NCBI GenBank assembly: GCA_002482865.1
Contig: DLGU01000126.1
Span: 8,565 to 31,524, forward strand
Direction of reading: 5' to 3'
DNA from: Porphyrobacter sp. UBA7686
GTDB lineage: Bacteria > Pseudomonadota > Alphaproteobacteria > Sphingomonadales > Sphingomonadaceae
Length of the DNA: 22,960 nt
Below the pieces are notes generated by a model that worked only from the letters and a program-made list of their open reading frames with translations, had not been told where the DNA came from and did no database searches. The position numbers and the translations under genes are program-made. How positions within the stretch are numbered: position 1 is the stretch's first letter; each line of letters opens with the position of its first letter. This document shows positions 8,143 through 15,415 of this stretch, piece by piece.

Positions 8143-8910
8143 TCAACAATCTTTTTCATGCCAAGCCAGCTTCTGTGCGCTCGCCTCCTTCTCAAAAAAT
8201 CCACCCAAGCGGACAGAACTGGTACCCTTAGTAACCAGAGCGATCTTCTGTTTCCAGGAATAAAGAGGTACTTCAATCAATATGCTATCGTCGCCCAATA
8301 TGATGCTCTTCGGTTGCCATTTTCTTGTCCACGCAAAGAGAGTATCAGAACCGGGCCTACCCATTATATCTTTGTGAAGGTCCATATTATCAGAAAAATA
8401 TAGTCCAGATGTATCTTTGCCCATGCCATTCACGACGAGAGCACCACCCTCGCCAACCTTTGGCATACGAGGCGCTTGCCAGTTGTCGAAGTAAACGATT
8501 TCATTGCCCTTGAATGCTTCTTTCCCTTCGGACGAATCTCCATACCTATCGGAATACTGCAAGGGAAGTTCAATCCATTCGTAATCCTTGTCGGCGGGTG
8601 AACAGGTAATTCCAACATTGACAAAAACCCCCCGCTGCGTTGGCGCTGTATCGGCGAGGTCTTCCAGTTTTCCTTGATAGTCTCGCTGGTTTGTCCAGTT
8701 GGTAAGGGCTATCGAAAGAGGCCCAATTGCCAAGCCCAATCCGACAATTGCGAGACTAATTACTATAAATTTCCCATTCAGACGGAAGGTTTTCTCATGA
8801 CCGCCTTCACTCTCATCTACCTTTCCATGAATAGCCAAATTGGCACCGCATGACATGCAATAGGTAGCTTTGACGGATACTTTGGCTCCACATGCGCTAC
8901 AATATGTCAT
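8143..8910 (-). CDS. Membrane-anchored zinc-ribbon protein, unknown function
   Basis: A 255-residue protein. The N-terminus is a classic cytoplasmic zinc ribbon, C4-x2-C7 and C18-x2-C21 (YCSACGAK ... YCMSCGAN). One transmembrane segment follows at about 47-69 (KFIVISLAIVGLGLAIGPL), then a C-terminal domain of about 185 residues presumably outside the cytoplasm. That domain has no recognised fold; it contains SGLYFSDNMDL and ends in a lone cysteine. Start ATG 8910 has GGAGAT upstream. The layout resembles zinc-ribbon/one-helix sensors or adaptor proteins, but function cannot be assigned. It is flanked on both sides by IS remnants, so it is likely acquired cargo. Confidence 0.75.
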   Translation of the reverse strand: MTYCSACGAKVSVKATYCMSCGANLAIHGKVDESEGGHEKTFRLNGKFIVISLAIVGLGLAIGPLSIALTNWTNQRDYQGKLEDLADTAPTQRGVFVNVGITCSPADKDYEWIELPLQYSDRYGDSSEGKEAFKGNEIVYFDNWQAPRMPKVGEGGALVVNGMGKDTSGLYFSDNMDLHKDIMGRPGSDTLFAWTRKWQPKSIILGDDSILIEVPLYSWKQKIALVTKGTSSVRLGGFFEKEASAQKLAWHEKDC

Positions 8911-8990
8911 CTTATCTCCGCTCGTCCGTTGTCAGAACATTTGGCACAACTCGCGGCGTAGGTTTGCGGAGTGTGGGCCTCGTCTCGGTT

Positions 8991-9060
8991 TGAACCACCC
9001 CGGGATTGTTGGAGGGTATTTGGTTTAACCGACATTTCCTCAATGACCCCCAAGAGAAGG
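8991..9060 (+). mobile_element. Probable IS3-family left-end remnant
   Basis: TGAACCACCCCGGGATTG at 8991 matches the terminal repeat seen at 3470 apart from a few changes. A start-like MTPKRRPIEGKV frame at 9043 resembles the first residues of an IS3 OrfA that then decays. The rest of the element is absent. This is a relic and the call is tentative. Confidence 0.4.
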
Positions 9061-9249
9061 CCAATTGAGGGCAAGGTTGCCGTGTGGGACGGCCTTGCGC
9101 AACCGCGTTTTCGCGTGCTGGCGCTTTCAGCCGTTCGTTGACGCTTCAATCTGGCAGTAGGCCTGCTCGACGCGCGCACAAAGCGTGATTTTCAGGGGAG
9201 ATGAACGCAACTTGGGCGTCGGTGCCGATGTAGGGCTCAGAGCTTGCGG

Positions 9250-9420
9250 TCAGCATGGGGTCGGTGCTCGACACCGCAGGTCAGCGATGTTGGCAAAGAT
9301 ACGGGAGAACAGGTCTCGGGGCACCGCGACCTCGGCCATCTGGAAGGTGGCGTAGCGGGCATCCGTAGTGCGTCCGTAGTTGCTGATGACCAGCTGCAGA
9401 AATCATTCCCAGCGTCGCGG
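9250..9420 (-). pseudogene. IS1380-family transposase, C-terminal remnant
   Basis: The minus strand reads ARYATFQMAEVAVPRDLF followed by SRIFANIADLR and TGA at 9250-9252. This is the conserved tail of IS1380-family transposases (RYxxFQMAEVAVPRxLF...I..LR). Upstream the frame contains a stop and the homology fades by about 9420. The catalytic part is missing, so this is an inert fragment between the zinc-ribbon gene and the nuclease gene. Confidence 0.6.
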
Positions 9421-9565
9421 GTCAGACACAGCCAAACTCTTGCTTTGAATGAGGTCGCACTTGGTATAAAAAGATGGCAATCCTTTCAGGTAATTGTTTG
9501 CTCAGTGAGCGAGGGATCTGTTTCAGTTCGCGAAGCTGGCTTCATGAAAGCAGGACCGTTAGTAG

Positions 9566-9991
9566 ATGTTTTCACTATTTCTTCTGGCAGCTGTACCCGC
9601 AGGTCAAACCTTTGCCTGCACGCCAGTAGCTGTGTGGGATGGTGATGGGCCGATTTGGTGTGACGAGGGGCCACGGATCCGGCTGGCTGGTATAGCAGCT
9701 CGTGAGATCGATGGTTCCTGCAGCGCAGGTCATCCCTGTCCAACTGCGAGCGCAATTGATGCACGTGATGCGCTGGTTCGTCTCGTGGGCGAACCCACCG
9801 GGATTGGCCCGCATGGCCATGTCACTGTCCGGGGTCCGACAATGCAGTGCCTGTCCGACGGTTCTGGTGGCGGCAATCGTACCGCGGCCTGGTGCATGTC
9901 GCCGAAAGGAGGTGACTTGTCGTGCGCTATGGTTGCATCAAAGATGGCTTCCCGGTGGGATCGATACTGGAGAGGTCACATCTGCAAATGA
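9566..9991 (+). CDS. Exported SNase-like (thermonuclease-family) protein
   Basis: A 141-residue protein with an N-terminal signal-like stretch (MFSLFLLAAVPAGQTFA) and one staphylococcal-nuclease-type OB-fold domain. The motif IRLAGIAAREI carries R39 and E47, with the same 8-residue spacing as the R35/E43 pair of the classic enzyme, and R105 in GNRTAAWC fits the third catalytic arginine. Conserved GPTMQCLSDGSG and CAMV...RWDRYW segments are those of short thermonuclease-family proteins common in alphaproteobacteria and mobile elements. The expected activity is Ca-dependent nucleic-acid hydrolysis outside the cytoplasm. Its stop overlaps the start of the next gene (ATGA at 9988), so the two are probably co-translated. 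Confidence 0.75.
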   Translation: MFSLFLLAAVPAGQTFACTPVAVWDGDGPIWCDEGPRIRLAGIAAREIDGSCSAGHPCPTASAIDARDALVRLVGEPTGIGPHGHVTVRGPTMQCLSDGSGGGNRTAAWCMSPKGGDLSCAMVASKMASRWDRYWRGHICK

Positions 9992-10353
9992 AAGGATGGG
10001 GTCATGAAGATGAGGATTTATCGGTCGCATTGAGGATCGATACCATCGTTGTATCTATTGCATGGCTGCTGACGATGTTGGCCGCCATCACCGCCTTTGT
10101 TGGCCCCAACCCGGCTGAGGCACACCCTGGAGGTCTTGCCGCCGATGGGTGCCACAACGACAGAAAAAATGGTGGCAGACATTGTCATCGCGGCCCCAGC
10201 GCCGGTCAATCGAAAGAGCCACCGAGCAACGGCAACGTTTACTACGCCAATTGCGCTGCAGCGCGAGCAGCTGGTGCTGCGCCCATCTACCGCAGCCAAC
10301 CGGGATATGGCCGTCATCTTGACAGGGATGGCGATGGAAAAGCCTGCGAATAG
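9988..10353 (+). CDS. Exported excalibur calcium-binding-domain protein
   Basis: About 121 residues. A hydrophobic export segment (IVVSIAWLLTMLAAITAFV, with probable cleavage after AEA) is followed by a His/Cys motif (HPGGLAADGCHNDRKNGG then RHCHRG). A C-terminal excalibur domain runs from YYANCAAARAAGAAPIYR to DRDGDGKACE; the DxDxDG loop is the predicted Ca site. I chose ATG 9988, which overlaps the nuclease stop as ATGA. An in-frame GTG at 9922, behind an AGGAGGTGA sequence, would add 22 residues before the signal peptide; that SD-like sequence also encodes conserved nuclease residues and may be coincidental. Pairing with a Ca-dependent SNase suggests a Ca-linked extracellular role. Confidence 0.7.
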   Translation: MKGWGHEDEDLSVALRIDTIVVSIAWLLTMLAAITAFVGPNPAEAHPGGLAADGCHNDRKNGGRHCHRGPSAGQSKEPPSNGNVYYANCAAARAAGAAPIYRSQPGYGRHLDRDGDGKACE

Positions 10354-10774
10354 AATGCAGTCCATCGATCTTGCACCCGGTCGGGATTAGCAATTTCCAA
10401 ACCTATGGTTGTGGCACGCAATCTTGACGTCTGAGCGATGGCTCTGAGCAGTGCTGTACAAGAATAGCGTGCGGATATGCCGGGTTCCCAACCGCTATCT
10501 AGGCCGAATCGAATAGAAAAGTGGCGGGTTTGAAATGTAAGTGGCAGCATTGCGCAGCGGCGGTCTCGCCCACCAGATCAATCTGCCCTCCCTTCCCCAC
10601 GGTATCTAATGTGGAGAGCAGCTCGGGCCCGCCCCTCACCAGGGATGATAGCCGGCGGCTGCGCTCGATCAAATAGCAAAGCGGAAAACGAGGTGCAGAC
10701 GTCCTTTTCCGCAAACCAGAAAATGAACCAAATCACAGACTGTACGATATAAATATTGCATTTCAATGCCTTGA
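10354..10774. other. Intergenic stretch with no convincing gene
   Basis: I find no coding region here. The stretch contains two direct copies of AAGTGGCRG (10519-10527 and 10539-10547, 20 bases apart) of the kind found near IS21-like ends, and a markedly AT-rich part from about 10700 leading into the promoter of the next gene. Confidence 0.4.
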
Positions 10775-10803
10775 TTGACGTAGCGCAATGGCTGTGCTAT
10801 TAA
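10775..10803 (+). promoter_or_regulatory. Sigma70-like promoter of the core-integrase unit
   Basis: TTGACG (10775-10780), a 17-base spacer and TATTAA (10798-10803) lie about 60 bases before ATG 10863 in an otherwise AT-rich region. Its position also rules out the earlier in-frame ATG at 10788 as the start. Confidence 0.5.
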
Positions 10804-10862
10804 TAATGAGCGCGCAGCACGCATGGCTGACGCGCACTTTCCACCATCACAAGGAACCCACT

Positions 10863-11444
10863 ATGGACCGGCAACCCGCCAGGGTGCTGGAGCCAGCAGA
10901 CGTGCGTCGTCTGCTCAGGCTCGTCGAGCACCAACGTCACGCCTACCGAAACCGGGTCATCGTCTTGCTCAGTTTCAAGGCAGGCCTAAGAGCCTGTGAG
11001 ATCGCTGGCGTCGACTGGACCATGCTGCTGACCAGCACCCACAAGGTTGGCACGCTGCTGACGCTCCCGCCGAGGATTGCCAAGAAAGGCTCGGGCCGAA
11101 CTATTCCGTTGCACCCCGACATTCGAAGCGCGCTTATGGAACTGCATACCCATGATGGCTCACCTCACCATGGTCCAGTGATCCGATCCGAGCGGGGCGA
11201 GCACATGACAGCGCGCAGCGTTGTCAACTGGTTTGCTGCCAGCTATCGCGGGTTGGGTCTTATCGGCTGCTCGTCGCACTCCGGACGGCGCACGTTCATC
11301 ACCCGATCGGCGCGTATGCTGGCGCGTACCGGTGGCTCTCTGCGCGATATTCAGGAACTTGCAGGCCACAAGGCCTTGACCACGACTGAGCGCTACATCG
11401 CCGGCGACCGTGCTGCACAGCGCCGTCTGATCAAGCTGATCTAA
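10863..11444 (+). CDS. Tyrosine recombinase consisting of the catalytic core only
   Basis: A 193-residue integrase with the full catalytic set: R in FKAGLRACEIA, K in AKKGSGRTIPL, HxxR in HSGRRTFIT, H in LAGHKALTTTERY and the final tyrosine in ERYIAGD. It lacks the usual N-terminal core-binding (SAM-like) domain, starting only about 20 residues before the catalytic domain. Start ATG 10863 has AAGGAA at the right distance and a promoter at 10775. The short form resembles small recombinases carried on sphingomonad plasmids and islands. A DUF3768 gene and a cysteine-protease-like gene follow in the same direction within 50 bases, so the three are likely one transcription unit. Confidence 0.8.
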   Translation: MDRQPARVLEPADVRRLLRLVEHQRHAYRNRVIVLLSFKAGLRACEIAGVDWTMLLTSTHKVGTLLTLPPRIAKKGSGRTIPLHPDIRSALMELHTHDGSPHHGPVIRSERGEHMTARSVVNWFAASYRGLGLIGCSSHSGRRTFITRSARMLARTGGSLRDIQELAGHKALTTTERYIAGDRAAQRRLIKLI

Positions 11445-11490
11445 CAGCCCTCCCCATTCTCCCCACAATTTGGAACAAGGAAACGATGCC

Positions 11491-11871
11491 ATGGATGGCA
11501 GCGAACAGGACAACTTTGCCTGCGAAGGCGACAATTCACCCACCAATCCCCGATCCAGCGTGATTGCCCAGCTCAACGACCAGCTGCGCTGTTATGCGCG
11601 TGGTGGCCAAGCCGCGATCACTTCCGGCGTTATTGATTTGGGCCCGGGGGTCGTTCCCGTGGTGCTGGAAGCAGTGCGTAGCTTCAATCAGTTCTCACCC
11701 GATAATGATCCCTATGGCGAGCACGACTTCGGCGCTGTCACCGTGTTGGGTCACCGCATCTTCTGGAAAATCGACTACTACGACCGCAATCTGCAGTTCG
11801 GTTCACCCAATCCCGCTGATGCAGCTGTCACCACGCGCGTGCTGACCATCATGCTGGCTGGCGAGTATTGA
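11491..11871 (+). CDS. DUF3768 family protein
   Basis: A 126-residue soluble protein. The central and C-terminal segments (IAQLNDQLRCYARGGQAAI, VLEAVRSFNQFSPDNDPYGE, HDFGAVTVLGHRIFWKIDYY, DAAVTTRVLTIMLAGEY) are the conserved core of DUF3768, a family of unknown function common in alphaproteobacterial plasmids and integrative elements. Start ATG 11491 follows AAGGAAA; an upstream TTG 11470 is in frame but less likely. The gene is 46 bases after the integrase and 4 bases before the cysteine-protease-like gene, which suggests translational coupling with the latter. Confidence 0.75.
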   Translation: MDGSEQDNFACEGDNSPTNPRSSVIAQLNDQLRCYARGGQAAITSGVIDLGPGVVPVVLEAVRSFNQFSPDNDPYGEHDFGAVTVLGHRIFWKIDYYDRNLQFGSPNPADAAVTTRVLTIMLAGEY

Positions 11872-11875
11872 GCCC

Positions 11876-12457
11876 ATGATCCAGCGTGGCTCACTAAAGG
11901 AGGCAGCCGAACGGCTGCTACCCTATCACCAAGGGCGGTTCGATAATCTGTGCGGCCTCTACTCTGTGCTCAACGCCATCCAGTTGGCCCAATGGCCCAT
12001 GCTGGAGCGAAATGCCCATCGGTCCCGGCTACTATTCCAGCATGGCATTGCAGCGCTTGAACACCAAGGCCTGCTGCACAGTGTGATCAAGCATGGAATG
12101 GATGACGCGACGTGGGCGTGGCTCACGGATCGGCTACTGGCTGAAGCGCGCCGGTTATCGGGGATCACACTACACCGGGTGCCAATCCTACGAAAGACCA
12201 AGCGATCCGACCTCGACGGTGCCCTCGTCCTAATCGATCGCCACACGCGCATTGGTGAGCCCGTATTGGTCGAGCTGGCTGGTAGCTATCAGCACTACAC
12301 CACCATTGTTGGCATCAACAACAATAGGCTGCTCCTATTCGACAGTTACGGCTACCACTGGATCTCTGCGGCCTCGTGTGAGCTTGGTCATCGTTATTCC
12401 AGTGCGCGGCACCGGATCAACCGTGCAAGCGTAGCTGCCATTTGCAAGCGTCAGTGA
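11876..12457 (+). CDS. Papain-fold (C39-like) cysteine protease-like protein
   Basis: A 193-residue cytoplasmic protein without signal peptide. It has a papain-like catalytic layout: C26 in FDNLCGLYSVLNAI at the head of a helix, H140 in SYQHYTTIVGINNNRLLLFD and D156 in LLFDSYGY. The order and spacing fit peptidase C39/papain-like domains of the kind that cleave leader peptides or act as stand-alone processing enzymes; no ABC-transporter part is attached. Transglutaminase-like activity is an alternative. Its start lies 4 bases after the DUF3768 stop. The conserved catalytic residues argue for activity, but the substrate is unknown. Confidence 0.6.
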   Translation: MIQRGSLKEAAERLLPYHQGRFDNLCGLYSVLNAIQLAQWPMLERNAHRSRLLFQHGIAALEHQGLLHSVIKHGMDDATWAWLTDRLLAEARRLSGITLHRVPILRKTKRSDLDGALVLIDRHTRIGEPVLVELAGSYQHYTTIVGINNNRLLLFDSYGYHWISAASCELGHRYSSARHRINRASVAAICKRQ

Positions 12458-13094
12458 TGGGCCATAGACCAAGCTCTTATCCGGCCAATCTGAGGCGCGA
12501 GCCCGCTTTCGGCGACGAAAGCAGTGCAGCTTGCGGCTCCAACCGGGTGGAGATCGCTGCCCACGCTTTTTCGTGCAACGGTCCGACTTGCGTCCTAAAG
12601 TCTGAGGAAGTGATTTGCCTGATGATCGCTCAAAAGGGGAAATTCTTGCCTCCAGGTCTCAAAAACCAGGCCTTGGACATTCCGGGCATTTTCTAGCGCA
12701 CCCTCTGAATGACGGGTCTCGGAGAACGCGGTCAGCTGAGCCTTTGACGGGTCACCTGAAAGACCCCTGCCGAGATCGCAATTCAATGTGTCTGGTGGGA
12801 TGCCCTCAGACACGTTGCCATCCAATCAAAAAACCATCACGAAAGTGCCAGACTCAACCTCTGACCGCTAACAATCAGGGGAGTACGGGACCGGATAGGT
12901 GCGGGTTTTTGCAAACGTCGAATTTACAAATGATGAGCTTGGTGCGGAAAGGGGGCGCACGCTATATGCGACCACACATGGCCACTGGTCGAAGTTACGA
13001 ATGGGCCACAATCCGCGTGGTGCGTGCAGCCGCAGCGTGATTGATGCTTCAAATCGGCCCACGTCCGGCTATTGAGGGTGACACGGCTAATAGT
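12458..13094. other. Long intergenic stretch without a supported gene
   Basis: Several short frames exist on both strands, but none has recognisable homology, a convincing ribosome-binding site or consistent codon use. Minus-strand frames such as NVQGLVFETWRQEFPLLSD may be decayed coding sequence. The stretch separates the integrase/DUF3768/protease unit from the TerA-like gene and may hold an old recombination junction. Confidence 0.4.
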
Positions 13095-13106
13095 GCCCAG
13101 CTGGGC
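13095..13106. promoter_or_regulatory. Perfect 12-base palindrome upstream of the TerA-like gene
   Basis: GCCCAGCTGGGC lies 28 bases before ATG 13135 and could be an operator half-site pair or a 5' hairpin. No clear Shine-Dalgarno precedes the ATG. Confidence 0.3.
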
Positions 13107-13134
13107 GCCCATTACTTACATAAGATTCTGAGCG

Positions 13135-14370
13135 ATGACACAGCTTACAAGCGGAGCGAATGCCCCTGTTGCCGGGGATCAAGTCGACATCTTGATCACC
13201 TGGCCGACCGCCGCGGGCTCGCTCGATACGAGCGCCTTTCTCACCGCCGATAACGGCAAGGTGCGCTCGGACGCCGATATGGTGTTCTACAATCAGTTGA
13301 GCGCCGTAGGTGGCTGTGTGCGGCTGACCGAGCACAGCCGCGGACAAGCCCGGTTTGAGGTCGTGCTCTCGGCGGTTCCGGCGGACGTGGCGAGGATCGT
13401 GTTCTGCCTGACCGTAGAGACTCCGGGCAAGGCGATGTCGGCCTTCGTAGGCACGGCGCTTACCCTCTCAGATAACGGGGCCGCGGCGCATCGCTTTGCG
13501 CCGGTGCTGGCCGGGGCAACTGAAGTTTCGATGATGGTGGCCGAGCTCTACCGGCGGCAGGGCAGCTGGAAGATCCGGGCAATCGGGCAGGGATTTCGCG
13601 ACGGTCTCGAGGCGCTGGCGACTAGCCTTGGAGTCGAGATCGAAGGTGGAGACAGCGGAGCACCCGTACTTGCACCCGTGCCATCGGTCAGCCCGCCTCC
13701 AACGCTCCCGCCTCCTGCTCAACCTACGCCACCCGCACAGCCCGCTCCGCCGCCATCGCCTACGTCGCCTCGGCCGGCGGTCCGGACTCAGGGTAGCCAG
13801 CCCTTCGACAGGAAGGATACGCTGATCGGTCCAGGGCATGGCGGACGGTTGACGGTCACGCTGAATTGGCGCTGGACAATTGGCGGCAATGGTGGGCGTA
13901 TCCGGCCTCTGGGCCTGTCGCTCGGAGCGGCCTGCATCGCGCCTGATGGCACCCGGTCCGCGATCCAGTCAGGCGATTGGCGCGGACGGTTGGAGGCGTC
14001 GCCCTGGCTGCTGGTGACGCCGGGCAATCCGGCCGAAGAGAATGCCGGGCAAGAAAGCCTCAGCTTCAATCTGGAGGGGATGGCCGCCTATTCTCAGGTC
14101 GATATTTTCGCCTTTATCACCCAGGGTTCGGCGACCTGGGTTGGCACTGAGACATGGGTAAATCTTTCCGGCCCATCGCTGCCGACCAGCGAGTTCTTCA
14201 TCGATCCGCCAGTGGACGGGATGAGCGCTGTTGCTCTGCTCAGGATTGCCAACCAAGATGGCCAATGCTCGGTGACGCGGATAGATCAGTTCGCCAGCGA
14301 TCAGCGCGAGCTCGATGCCAAGCTCGGATGGCACCTGGCATGGCGCCACCCCCGGCTTGGCCCCATCTGA
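13135..14370 (+). CDS. TerA-type tellurium-resistance family protein (TerD domain plus TerA C-terminal domain)
   Basis: A 411-residue protein. Residues 1-171 are a TerD-type beta-sandwich: LDTSAFLTADNGKVRSDADM then VFYNQ supply the usual acidic Ca-site segments, and ATEVSMMVAELYRRQGSWK and RAIGQGFRDGLEAL are signature TerD strings. Residues 172-215 form a Pro-rich linker. Residues 235-405 match the C-terminal TerA/TerD-like domain (LTVTLNWRW, LSLGAACIAPDGTRSAIQSG, VDIFAFITQG, ELDAKLGWHLAW). TerA/TerD proteins bind calcium in the cytoplasm and act in tellurite, phage and stress tolerance. No other ter gene is nearby. The gene instead converges on the tubulin/Hsp70 operon, with 39 bases between the stop codons. 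An in-frame TGA just upstream supports ATG 13135. Confidence 0.8.
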   Translation: MTQLTSGANAPVAGDQVDILITWPTAAGSLDTSAFLTADNGKVRSDADMVFYNQLSAVGGCVRLTEHSRGQARFEVVLSAVPADVARIVFCLTVETPGKAMSAFVGTALTLSDNGAAAHRFAPVLAGATEVSMMVAELYRRQGSWKIRAIGQGFRDGLEALATSLGVEIEGGDSGAPVLAPVPSVSPPPTLPPPAQPTPPAQPAPPPSPTSPRPAVRTQGSQPFDRKDTLIGPGHGGRLTVTLNWRWTIGGNGGRIRPLGLSLGAACIAPDGTRSAIQSGDWRGRLEASPWLLVTPGNPAEENAGQESLSFNLEGMAAYSQVDIFAFITQGSATWVGTETWVNLSGPSLPTSEFFIDPPVDGMSAVALLRIANQDGQCSVTRIDQFASDQRELDAKLGWHLAWRHPRLGPI

Positions 14371-14371
14371 C

Positions 14372-14411
14372 AGCGCGCCGGGCGAGGCCCCTGACTGGCG
14401 CAGACCGCGCT
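14372..14411. terminator. Possible bidirectional hairpin between convergent genes
   Basis: AGCGCG (14372-14377) pairs with CGCGCT (14406-14411) across the 39-base gap separating the TerA-like and the minus-strand operon stop codons. The loop is long and no T-run follows, so this is weak. Confidence 0.2.
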
Positions 14412-15414
14412 AGCTGGCGTCGGTAAAGCCCGACAGGCGACCTGGCTTATCAAGCACCCAGCGGTCACCATCACGGCTTGCAATCGCGGGCGCTTGCAAC
14501 CTCATCTCGCCGCTATTGTCGGCGACCGAGTCAAAGCAGTTACGCATGACCTGCCGCATGCTGATCTGGCTGGCGGCGAAGCGGGTTGCGAAATCAACCA
14601 CGAAAGCAGCCGTCGGTAGCAGAATAGCGTGGCGCTTATCGACCATGATCGCTGCAATCGGCCCACCATCGCTGGGCATCAATTGACCGTCCTCACTGAT
14701 GTCGAGCGTGATGCTGTTGTTTTGCGCCAGCCATTCGCGGATCGGGCCCTTGCTGCGTTCGGCGATCGCAGCCTGATAGCCAGCAACCAGTTCCCTGGCG
14801 ATGTTGGAAGCGCTGGGCGGCGCGGTAGGCGGCGGTTCGGCTGCTGCACTAGGCAGTAGCTCGGACATCGGGGCGGGAGCGGGCTCAGGCGGCGCTGGCG
14901 GGGGCGCAGGATCAGCCGGCATGTCAGCATGCGGTTCGGTGCCGGCAGAAGGCGACCAATCAACCGTTGAAGCAGATGGCGGGGCCAAAGCGGGGACTTC
15001 GTCGCTCATCGATGCTGGCGTCGGGGCGGCTGAGGGCGTAGGTTCGGCTGGCAGAGGGTCTGGGTCTGGGTCTGGGTCTGGGACTGGGACCGGGACTGAA
15101 CCCTGGGCCGGGCGGGGTGGCGGCGGGGCGACGGGCGTTGGAGGCAGCGCATCGCTGCTCAGCAATTCGTTCAGCTGTAGAGAGATCGCATCAAGCTGGC
15201 GCGAGATCGTTTGCGATTGGTTGGCAATGTCATCAATCCGGGAGGAAAGCTCTTGGATCGCGTAGCTATTGCGCCCTTCGCCTCCGCTCTGCCGTGCGGG
15301 CGGTCGCAATGCATCGGCCAGAGCGCCGATCCGGAGCACCGCGATCACCGCAGCTGATCCAGCAATCGCTGAGATCGTAAGGCTGACAATCAGAAGGATG
15401 TCGGTGAGAGTCAT
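14410..15414 (-). CDS. Membrane-anchored coiled-coil, proline-rich protein (last gene of operon)
   Basis: A 334-residue protein. Residues 5-30 form a single transmembrane helix at the N-terminus (LTDILLIVSLTISAIAGSAA). Residues 50-87 look like a coiled coil (IQELSSRIDDIANQSQTISR...). Residues 90-200 are a long Pro/Ala/Asp linker including alternating Val-Pro and Asp-Pro units. Residues 203-334 form a globular domain with GPIREWLAQNNSITLDIS and GGPIAAIMVDKRHAILLPTA. No known family is recognised for that domain. The geometry is a tethered scaffold: anchored in the membrane and holding a distal domain on a flexible arm. Its ATG is one base past the stop of the Hsp70-like gene, so translation is coupled and it very likely belongs to the same complex. 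Confidence 0.75.
   Translation of the reverse strand: MTLTDILLIVSLTISAIAGSAAVIAVLRIGALADALRPPARQSGGEGRNSYAIQELSSRIDDIANQSQTISRQLDAISLQLNELLSSDALPPTPVAPPPPRPAQGSVPVPVPDPDPDPDPLPAEPTPSAAPTPASMSDEVPALAPPSASTVDWSPSAGTEPHADMPADPAPPPAPPEPAPAPMSELLPSAAAEPPPTAPPSASNIARELVAGYQAAIAERSKGPIREWLAQNNSITLDISEDGQLMPSDGGPIAAIMVDKRHAILLPTAAFVVDFATRFAASQISMRQVMRNCFDSVADNSGEMRLQAPAIASRDGDRWVLDKPGRLSGFTDAS
15056..15097 (-). repeat. Seven-copy hexanucleotide repeat inside the proline-rich linker
   Basis: Four perfect GGGTCT units followed by GGGACT, GGGACC and GGGACT on the plus strand. On the coding strand they give alternating Val-Pro then Asp-Pro dipeptides. Slippage would change linker length by two residues per unit without shifting the frame. 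Confidence 0.85.
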
Positions 15415-15415
15415 G

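Noticed and set aside
10499..10600. An IS21-family end, suggested by two AAGTGGCRG repeats
   Set aside because: Only two short repeats are present, with no transposase or second end nearby.
10788..10862. An earlier start (ATG 10788) for the core-only integrase
   Set aside because: It falls inside the spacer of the promoter-like sequence, and the ATG at 10863 has a proper ribosome-binding site.
12615..13040. A 141-codon plus-strand frame in the gap before the TerA-like gene
   Set aside because: No family, no ribosome-binding site, and irregular composition; not supported as a gene.
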